Positions 40,863 to 46,535 of a stretch of 46,535 nucleotides of DNA are shown here, piece after piece. The notes beneath the pieces were generated by a model. That model was not told where the DNA came from, searched no databases, and worked only from the letters and a program-made list of their open reading frames with translations. Source of the DNA: Microvirga sp. KLBC 81 (GTDB lineage Bacteria > Pseudomonadota > Alphaproteobacteria > Rhizobiales > Beijerinckiaceae); NCBI RefSeq assembly GCF_003075415.1, contig NZ_QDAH01000046.1, positions 1 through 46,535 of the forward strand. Reading direction: 5' to 3'. The translations under genes were made by a program, and so were the position numbers. The first letter of the stretch is position 1. The number at the start of each line of letters is the position of its first letter.

Positions 40863-42389
40863 ATGAGTGCCATAGATGGTTTGCTGTACGGTCTCAGTGT
40901 CGTTCTGACCTATCAGAATCTGCTGGCGGCATTCCTGGGCGCGTTGGCCGGCACGGCGATCGGCGTGCTGCCCGGGCTCGGGCCTGTGGCTGGGATTGCC
41001 ATGCTGCTGCCGGTGACATATTCGCTCAGCCCGAGCGCCGGCCTCATCATGATGGCGGGTATGTATTACGGCGCGCAGTATGGTGGATCCACCACTGCCA
41101 TATTGATCAATATGCCGGGTGAATCGGCGTCAGTGATGACGTGCATTGACGGCTACAAGCTGACGAAGAACGGACGGGCTGGGGGCGTCTTGTCGGTTGT
41201 GGCGATAGGGTCGTTCCTTGGTGGAACGGCTTCAGTGATTGGGGTCATGCTGTTCTCGCCGGCGTTGGCTGATTTCGGCATTATGTTCGGGCCGGCGGAG
41301 TTTTTCGCGCTGACGGCGGGCGGACTTCTGATCCTCTCCCGGATGTCGGGCGGATCGCTGGCAGCCGGTGTCCTGCCGATGGCGCTCGGGCTGGTGCTCA
41401 GCACCATCGGCGAAGAGCAGGTGACGGCCCAGAACCGCTTTACGTTGGGATTCAACGATCTCAGGCAAGGCGTCGAACTGGTAGCACTCGTGGTGGGCCT
41501 TTACGGCCTGGCGGAGATCATGAGCGTCGTCGAAACGATCCAGCATCAGGTAAAGCCGATCAGGGTCAAACTGCGGGAGATGCTGCCGACCCACGATGAG
41601 ATGCGGCGCGCCTGGGCTCCATATGGTCGCGGTACCATTATCGGCTTCATCTTCGGGCTGCTGCCTGGTCCATCCGCAACCATGTCGAGCTTCGCGAGCT
41701 ACCGCTTGGAGAAAGCAGTCTCGAAATATCGCGACGAGATCGGCCATGGCGCGATTGAGGGAGTTGCTGGACCTGAGACGGCCAACAATGCGGCGGCAAC
41801 CTCCTCAATGGGACCACTGCTTTCCCTTGGAATCCCATTTGGCTCCGTGACCGCATTGATGCTGGCAGCCTTGATGGTGCACGGCGTGCAGCCAGGACCA
41901 CTCCTGCTGACCAACCATCCCGAAGTCTTCTGGGGTGTGATCGTCTCGATGTTTATCGGGAATCTGATGCTGTTGATTCTCAACATTCCGCTGATCGGCG
42001 TGTGGGTCAGCCTGTTGCGGATCCCGCACCACATCTTCCTACCCTTGATCCTCATTCTAGTCGTGATCGGCTCCTACAGCGTACGCAACAGCATGCTGGA
42101 CCTTCACATGCTGTTGCTTCTGGGCTGCATAGGCTACGTGGTGCGCATGTTCGATTTCCAGCTGGCTCCGATGGTGGTGGGCTTGGTGCTTGGGCCTCTG
42201 ATCGAGAAGCATTTGCGGGAAGCGCTGTTCATGAGCCTCGGAGACGTCTCCGTGTTCTACAGCAGCCCGATTGCCGTCGGGATCTGGATTGCTGTGCTGT
42301 TTATCATGACATTCGGTTTACAGCGCGCGCTGTTCGAGAAGCTGTCGGGCATCAGGTTCAAGAGGACAGCATTGGGCAATGTCGAATGA
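40863..42389 (+). CDS. Tripartite tricarboxylate transporter large subunit (TctA)
   Basis: A 508-residue membrane transporter with about eleven helices. The TctA signatures GVLPGLGPVAGIAMLLPVTY, MYYGAQYGGSTTAILINMPG and, in the second half, LPGPSATMSSFASYRLEKA and GPETANNAAATSSMGPLLSL are all present. It uses a sodium or proton gradient to import the acid delivered by the Bug protein. It is the last gene of the block; the IS6 element begins 12 bases after its stop. Confidence 0.93.
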   Translation: MSAIDGLLYGLSVVLTYQNLLAAFLGALAGTAIGVLPGLGPVAGIAMLLPVTYSLSPSAGLIMMAGMYYGAQYGGSTTAILINMPGESASVMTCIDGYKLTKNGRAGGVLSVVAIGSFLGGTASVIGVMLFSPALADFGIMFGPAEFFALTAGGLLILSRMSGGSLAAGVLPMALGLVLSTIGEEQVTAQNRFTLGFNDLRQGVELVALVVGLYGLAEIMSVVETIQHQVKPIRVKLREMLPTHDEMRRAWAPYGRGTIIGFIFGLLPGPSATMSSFASYRLEKAVSKYRDEIGHGAIEGVAGPETANNAAATSSMGPLLSLGIPFGSVTALMLAALMVHGVQPGPLLLTNHPEVFWGVIVSMFIGNLMLLILNIPLIGVWVSLLRIPHHIFLPLILILVVIGSYSVRNSMLDLHMLLLLGCIGYVVRMFDFQLAPMVVGLVLGPLIEKHLREALFMSLGDVSVFYSSPIAVGIWIAVLFIMTFGLQRALFEKLSGIRFKRTALGNVE

Positions 42390-42458
42390 TGGCGGTTAAC
42401 GGTTCTGTCGCAAATCCTGACCACAGACAGAATGTATGCGAGATGGGCTTGTAAACGT

Positions 42459-43245
42459 TCATGCGGCGAGCCTCTCAAACTGATCGGCGAGTGAGAGCTG
42501 CGCCTCGCAGACATAATTCGCCTGCCCTTTGCGGATCATATGCACCATTTCGATGCCGCCCAGAACCGCGCGAGCGCTGTCCACGGACTTGAAGCCGAGC
42601 ATCGGTTGAACCCTCCGTCTGACCGCACGATGGCCCCGCTCGATCCGATTGTTGAGATATTGACTCGGGCGAATCCGAATTGGTTTGAGGTCCCTTCTTG
42701 ACCTATCCTTCAGCCGCTCTGTCGTGCCGCAGGACAGAATAGTCTCGCGATTAGCGCATCGTGCGGAACCGCAGGTCCGCGTCAGCGATTCGAACGGCCA
42801 GGCCCGTGAAACGTGGATCCGGTTATTCGCTGGCGCGGCCCTTCGGGTCGCCTGAACGATGCTCTAGGATGGCTGCCATCGATGACAATCCGCTCGGGTC
42901 GAGCATGCCGCTTCAGAGCGCGAAAGGAAGCGCTTGGCGGCAGCCAGATTACGGCGCTCGCTGAACCAGAAGCCCACCGTGTCGCCGTTGCTATCGACCG
43001 CACGATACAGATACCGCCACTGGCTACGGACCTTGATATACGTTTCATCCCCGTGCCGTTTCCGGCTGACGGGTCGTTTGCGCTGATTGAAGCGGTCGAG
43101 AAGATCGGGGGAGTAGCGAACGCCTCAGCGATGGACTGTGGCTTGGTCGACTGAAACGCCCCGTTCGGCCATCATCTCTTCCAAATTCCCGAGACTGAGA
43201 CTGTAGGCCAAGTACCGCCGAACGCAGAGCAAGATTAACGACTTA
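42459..43245 (-). pseudogene. IS6-family (IS240-like) transposase, broken
   Basis: Reads YLAYSLSLGNLEEMMAERGV, VDQATVHR, then TGA where TGG (Trp) is expected (43125-43127). It continues SPDLLDRFNQRKRPVSRKRH, the catalytic DETYIKVRSQWRYLYRAV and FWFSERRNLAAAKRFL. A frameshift follows (PERIVIDGS in another frame). After the repeat insertion the C-terminus returns with ERLKDRSRRDLKPIRIRPSQ and MLGFKSVDSARAVLGGIEMV. Three independent lesions make it dead. Confidence 0.85.
42753..42865. repeat. REP-type insertion inside the IS6 transposase
   Basis: A 113-base segment with inverted ends AGCGCATCGTGC and, from the other side, AGAGCATCGTTC, interrupts the transposase between its IDGS motif and ETILSCG. 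Its left part also contains a CCGCAGGTCCGC element resembling the palindrome at 34840-34881. Confidence 0.65.
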
Positions 43246-43339
43246 TCAATAATGCCTGACCTTGAACACTGCGTCCCCCGCCATTGAGACTGCAGGCACA
43301 GTCGTTGAAACTCTGAAACAATGTGTTTGCGACACAGCC

Positions 43340-43543
43340 GCGGATCCTGTTCGCAAAGTTCTGGCCGAATTTCATCGCCCTTTGCCGGACTGTCTCGTGG
43401 CTGACCAGGATACCTCGGGCGGCCAGCAACTCCTCGACCATGCGCAGGCCGAGGGGAAATCGGAAATACAACCAGACAGCATGGCTGATCACTTCAGCCG
43501 GGAAGTGGTGACGGGCATAGAAAGGATGACGGGTCGGTTTCAT
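43340..43543 (-). pseudogene. N-terminal fragment of a second IS6-type transposase
   Basis: Starts MKPTRHPFYARHHFPAEVIS, then HAVWLYFRFPLGLRMVEELL, and ends at KFGQNFANRIR, exactly where the IS6 right end begins. It is a different branch from the element beside it. The part that should follow (beginning KWRLDEV) is the fragment at 10649, at the other edge of the catabolic block. Confidence 0.75.
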
Positions 43544-43842
43544 CCCTCACGTGTGCCAGCATCCCGTGACCCGCGGGTTCAGCTGACGGTGCCCCGCATA
43601 GCGTTGCTTAGCTTTCACAGGCTGCGCATGCAAAACGAGCGATCCAACGTCAATCTGCATATGCATCTGAGTGCCGTAGACTTTTATCTCGTTGAGTTTG
43701 AGATCGGCCAGCGCCACCCGGAGCGTATTGTTGACGCTCCTAATAGCAAAGTACACATCGTGATGCAGATTAGATTAAAGAAGTACTGGACCGGACATGC
43801 TTCCAAGTCGCATACTGACGCTTAAGCCAGTGAAAGAGCAGA
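43544..43842. other. Intergenic, nothing recognised
   Basis: There is no supported gene. The open frame on the minus strand here does not look like a protein I know. This is the upstream region of the nucleotidyltransferase-fold gene and may hold its promoter. Confidence 0.35.
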
Positions 43843-44823
43843 ATGCTGATTGGTTATCGCGCAGAAAGGCAACGGTCCAGCCTGGAGGCTTTGGCAGCCT
43901 GTATGCGAGGCGATCCGCCGTGCGCCCCGAACTGGGACAATATCATCCGCGAGGCCAATAAGCATCTCGTTGGACCGGCTCTCCATGTGGCCTTGGCCAA
44001 GAGCAGGAGACCTGTCTCGGTTCCAGATGATGCCAAAGCCTATCTGCGGCTGCAGCACGATCTTAATTGCGAGCGGAACGCCCGACTTAGGACGCAATGC
44101 CTCGAAGCTGTTGCTGCCTTGAATAAGGCGGGGATCGAGCCGATCCTCCTTAAAGGGACCGCGATCCTGTGGACGGCCACGGAGGATGCTTTGGGGCTGC
44201 GCATGATCTCCGATCTCGACCTCCTTGTCCCTCCGGAGCAACTGTCCCAGGCGATGGAGGCTCTTCTCAGCCAAGGCTACAAGGCTAACTTCAAAGCTGG
44301 CGACCATGCCCATGCCAAGCTCTACCGCACTCGCGACGCGGGAACCGTCGATCTGCATCATCGCCCTCCCGGACCGGCTCACCTCTATCAGGGGCATCCT
44401 AATTCCGCCGCTGAGATCGTGGACGTTGCGGGCCATCGAGCAAGGATCCCGCCCGTCACGGATCGTATGATTCACCTTATTGCCCATGACATGATCAATG
44501 ACCGGCATTTCCTGCGCGGTTCGATCGATCTAAGGCATCTCCTTGACCTCCGGGACTTGATCAAAACCGGGGCCGTCGACTGGAGCGCGCTTCATTCGAG
44601 GTTTCGGCTCCGAGTGCTGCCTTGGGCCTTCAAGCTGTGCCTCATCAATCTACGTGAGCTCCTCCGTGTCGATATCCAGGACGCCGCTGCGAGCGGGTTC
44701 CTTCCGCGCGTGCTCTATGGCCGTCAGATCTTCTTGGAACGCAATCCCTGGTTCAGGCGAATAGAGCCAGTCTGGACAATCTTTCGCCTGTACCGACGCC
44801 TTCAAGGAAAGATCAGCGCTTGA
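43843..44823 (+). CDS. Nucleotidyltransferase-fold protein (NTP_transf_5 type)
   Basis: A 326-residue protein with the signature of the large uncharacterised nucleotidyltransferase family found in peptide and capsule loci: ILLKG at 101-105, then RMISDLDLLV with the metal-binding Asp124 and Asp126, and DLHHRP and HLIAHD downstream. The fold transfers nucleotidyl groups; in lasso-peptide and related clusters members of this family sit beside HPr-kinase-like enzymes. It is the first gene of a three-gene cassette, 119 bases upstream of the small peptide gene. Its real substrate is unknown. Confidence 0.75.
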   Translation: MLIGYRAERQRSSLEALAACMRGDPPCAPNWDNIIREANKHLVGPALHVALAKSRRPVSVPDDAKAYLRLQHDLNCERNARLRTQCLEAVAALNKAGIEPILLKGTAILWTATEDALGLRMISDLDLLVPPEQLSQAMEALLSQGYKANFKAGDHAHAKLYRTRDAGTVDLHHRPPGPAHLYQGHPNSAAEIVDVAGHRARIPPVTDRMIHLIAHDMINDRHFLRGSIDLRHLLDLRDLIKTGAVDWSALHSRFRLRVLPWAFKLCLINLRELLRVDIQDAAASGFLPRVLYGRQIFLERNPWFRRIEPVWTIFRLYRRLQGKISA

Positions 44824-44942
44824 TCCCAGCCTACCTCGTTCGAGCTAAGACGCCTTTGTTCAGCTTTCGGCTGTTGCATGTGTTATAACTTTCTAGTCGG
44901 CGCTTCATTGCCGTCGCCCCAAACCGACTCACGAGTAGTATT

Positions 44943-45185
44943 ATGGCGGAAGGTTCAGATCGCTCACTCAACACAAGTTTACCAGTTGAGGATGAATCAA
45001 GGCGTAGTTTCTTGAAGAAGGCGGGCCGCTTCGCCGCGCTTACTCCTCCCACCGTGACCTTGCTGCTTTCAACCAGCATGGACTCGGAAGCGATTGCCGG
45101 TTCCGGTGGCAAACTGTTCCCGGGCGGCGGCGCAACCGGCGGAGTCTTCCCCGGTGGCGGCCAGGGCGGAAAGCGGTTTGAGTAA
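44943..45185 (+). CDS. 80-residue peptide with Tat-like leader and Gly-rich tail
   Basis: Residues 18-40 (SRRSFLKKAGRFAALTPPTV) resemble a twin-arginine leader with the RRxFLKK pattern, followed by a short hydrophobic stretch and a possible processing point near SEAIAG (residues 48-53). The last 27 residues are Gly- and Pro-rich (KLFPGGG, VFPGGG, GQGGKRFE) with two near-repeats of FPGGG. Its position between a nucleotidyltransferase and a PqqD-HPr-kinase fusion is that of a precursor peptide in a modification cluster. The stop abuts the fusion gene's GTG directly. Alternatives: a small exported structural protein. The precursor role is inference. Confidence 0.6.
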   Translation: MAEGSDRSLNTSLPVEDESRRSFLKKAGRFAALTPPTVTLLLSTSMDSEAIAGSGGKLFPGGGATGGVFPGGGQGGKRFE

Positions 45186-46379
45186 GTGGGTCTGCGGCCT
45201 CATCGGGGTATCGTCCTTACCGTCCTTGACAATCGTGGTGTGCTCTTCTCGGAGCTGGACCAGCAGCTGTATCTCCTTGATGCGCTAGCTGCAGCCGTTT
45301 GGCATGATCTTTGGGTCGAGGGAGTATCATGCGATGCTGTTATCATGCGGCTCTCCGCGAGTACCGGCTGTTCGCGCGAGCAGATTGAGGGCTATATCGC
45401 CTCCTGCCTCGAGCAGTGGGAGGCCGCAGGTTTCATCAGACCGCCGGAGCCTCCGGAGCTCCGAGCTTGGACACAGAGCCCAGCTGCACCGGCTTTTGAA
45501 GCGAACGCCAACGCGACGGAGTCTTTCCGTCTCGCTGGCGTTCGGATTTTCGTGTCCTTCCCCGATGAGACCATAGCCGGCGCGATTCGGGACGTGTTCG
45601 GGCATCTGCGCGCCTTCGATGAAGCGCCCGCGGATTTCACCTTCATGATTTCTCGTGCTTCGGGAGGATACCGGCTTCTTGGGCCCAATGGGGCAGACCG
45701 CCTGCTGCCAGACCCTGCGGCAGTCATCGTCTGGCTTAAGATCGAACTCTTGGAGAGTCTCCTGATCCAGCAGCCGGATAGTTTTGCAATCCATGCGGCA
45801 GGCCTGCGGAGCCCTGCGGGTGTCGTGTTGCTAACTGGATCCTCCGGTAGCGGCAAGAGCACCCTCGCGGCGATCCTCAATGCCCGTGGATGGCCATTGG
45901 TTGCCGATGATGTCGTGCTGATCCGAAACGGGTGCTCAGCAGTCTCTGGACTCCCTCTCGCCTACGCGGCCAAGCCTGGGAGCTGGCCCATTCTCCAAAA
46001 GTTTTTTCCGGGCATGGAAGAGCTTCAGGTTCATCTCAGGCCCGACGGGCGAACGGTGAAGTACATACCTCCTCGAGCGGTGGTTCATCCAGAGAAGATT
46101 CCGGTCACGGCCATCGTGTTTCCACGTTACGAGCCATCCATGTCTTTCGAGGTCCGTCCCTTCGATCGAGTCGAGGCCTTGGTCCGCCTCCTGGAAGAAG
46201 CCCGCAATGCGCGCCACCACCTCTCCATCGAGGGATTTCTCACGCTGAGCGCTATGGTCGGCAGGTCCTCCGTTCTCGAACTCAGCTATGACAATGCTTC
46301 CGAGGCTGCAAATATGTTGATCGACAGCCCTGCAACGCTCCAACTTATTGAGAGCGAGCTCACCTCGGGCCAAGATTAA
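45186..46379 (+). CDS. PqqD-HPr-kinase-like fusion protein
   Basis: A 397-residue protein. Residues 1-90 have the PqqD (peptide recognition) pattern: a strand GIVLTVLDNRGVLFSELDQQ, LYLLDALAAAVWHDL, and a helical part up to GFIRPPEPP. Residues 200-340 carry an HPr-kinase-like ATP-binding core: P-loop GSSGSGKST at 218-226 and VADDVVLIRNG (residues 239-249), the Asp-Asp site of these kinases. The last 60 residues are helical. Translation starts at GTG, right after the TAA of the peptide gene, so expression is coupled. PqqD domains deliver a leader peptide to a modifying enzyme; HPr-kinase-like domains phosphorylate lasso-peptide tails. It may do both to the neighbouring peptide. Confidence 0.75.
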   Translation: MGLRPHRGIVLTVLDNRGVLFSELDQQLYLLDALAAAVWHDLWVEGVSCDAVIMRLSASTGCSREQIEGYIASCLEQWEAAGFIRPPEPPELRAWTQSPAAPAFEANANATESFRLAGVRIFVSFPDETIAGAIRDVFGHLRAFDEAPADFTFMISRASGGYRLLGPNGADRLLPDPAAVIVWLKIELLESLLIQQPDSFAIHAAGLRSPAGVVLLTGSSGSGKSTLAAILNARGWPLVADDVVLIRNGCSAVSGLPLAYAAKPGSWPILQKFFPGMEELQVHLRPDGRTVKYIPPRAVVHPEKIPVTAIVFPRYEPSMSFEVRPFDRVEALVRLLEEARNARHHLSIEGFLTLSAMVGRSSVLELSYDNASEAANMLIDSPATLQLIESELTSGQD

Positions 46380-46391
46380 ATGAGTTTCTAA

Positions 46392-46434
46392 AGCATCGGC
46401 CCCAAAAGTGGAGCCCACTTTTGGGGCCGATGCT
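46392..46434. repeat. Perfect 43-bp palindromic repeat
   Basis: AGCATCGGCCCCAAAAGTGG, three bases, then CCACTTTTGGGGCCGATGCT: a perfect 20-base inverted repeat, 13 bases after the fusion gene. It belongs to the same family as 34778-34827 and may also act as a terminator. Confidence 0.75.
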
Positions 46435-46440
46435 CTCTTC

Positions 46441-46535
46441 CTTGATGAGCACTGCCTGTATGCCCTCCCGCCCACCATTCCGCACCTGACGCGCTCATCG
46501 CTGCATCGCTGCCTGCAGCGGCATGGGATTGGGCG
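46441..46535 (+). mobile_element. IS481-type transposase fragment, cut by the window edge
   Basis: The plus strand reads L-D-E-H-C-L-Y-A-L then PPTIPHLTRSSLHRCLQRHG. The sequence TIPHLTRSSLHRCLQRHGI is characteristic of IS481-family transposases in Hyphomicrobiales. Its N-terminus is missing; the rest lies beyond the window. Confidence 0.7.

Larger units (their letters stand above)
42401..43339. mobile_element. IS6-family element with both ends, inactive
   Basis: Left end GGTTCTGTCGCAAA (42401-42414); right end, read inward, GGCTGTGTCGCAAA (43326-43339). The two agree at 12 of 14 bases. Minus the 113-base insertion at 42753, the element is about 826 bases, the normal IS6 length. No target duplication is visible (CGGTTAAC against GCGGATCC), so the flanks may have been rearranged. 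Confidence 0.8.

Noticed and set aside
43547..43756. 69-codon minus-strand frame beside the IS6 remnants
   Set aside because: No ribosome binding site and no recognised family; likely noise in a degenerate region.
1..46535. tRNA, rRNA, CRISPR arrays, prophage genes, riboswitch
   Set aside because: None seen: no cloverleaf-like or repeat-spacer pattern and no phage structural or integrase gene was recognised by eye; a covariance-model search was not possible.

Overview
The window looks like a chromosomal (or large-replicon) stretch from an alphaproteobacterium of the Hyphomicrobiales, probably near Microvirga/Methylobacterium/Bradyrhizobium. The clues are an HWE-type histidine kinase, a DUF1127 gene, a CtrA-type box, 50-bp palindromic repeats of a type common in this order, and high-GC coding with heavy ATGA/GTGA gene overlap. 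No tRNA, rRNA or CRISPR was seen. The genus is an inference; the order is reasonably well supported.

Region 1 (1-10502) is ordinary chromosome. It holds a small dimeric alpha/beta-barrel protein, a three-gene mini-operon of small proteins with a possible EcfG promoter, a response regulator plus HWE kinase pair, an orphan terminator that may end a small RNA, a nucleoside hydrolase, a DUF1127 protein, threonine deaminase (ilvA), a DUF2938 gene with a one-base frameshift, a CYTH-like protein, a decayed IS630 copy with recognisable ends, and a small gene behind a perfect CtrA site.

Region 2 (about 10630-42400) is a dense catabolic block with IS6-type remnants at both ends. It carries four amidase-signature enzymes, three of them translationally coupled to a GatC/AtzG-like small partner, and four PuuE-like polysaccharide-deacetylase-fold enzymes (the allantoinase fold). 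It also carries an AtuA/DUF4387 pair, a nitroreductase-methyltransferase fusion, a complete branched-chain-amino-acid-type ABC importer and an operon of PrpB-like lyase, isochorismatase-like hydrolase, MmgE/PrpD, FAD oxidoreductase and cyclic amidohydrolase. An asparaginase-like enzyme lacking the usual active-site Asp, a truncated hydantoinase, a flavin-reductase-like protein, a TSUP permease and a TctCBA tripartite tricarboxylate transporter complete it. Most promoter gaps of this block carry the same short palindrome, ACTGTYGACAGT, although no regulator gene is present. The simplest reading is that a cyclic or carbamoylated nitrogen compound is imported, ring-opened, de-amidated in several steps and reduced to a branched dicarboxylic acid, which is then hydrated and cleaved. 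The substrate cannot be named from sequence.

Region 3 (42401-43842) is an IS graveyard. An IS6 element with both ends has a nonsense mutation and a REP-type insertion, and sits beside the N-terminal part of a second IS6-like transposase gene.

Region 4 (43843-46535) holds a three-gene cassette: a nucleotidyltransferase-fold protein, an 80-residue peptide with a twin-arginine-like leader and a Gly-rich tail, and a PqqD-HPr-kinase-like fusion. This set resembles the accessory genes of peptide-modification (RiPP) loci but lacks a recognisable cyclase or protease inside the window. It is followed by a palindromic repeat and the start of an IS481-type transposase fragment at the window edge.
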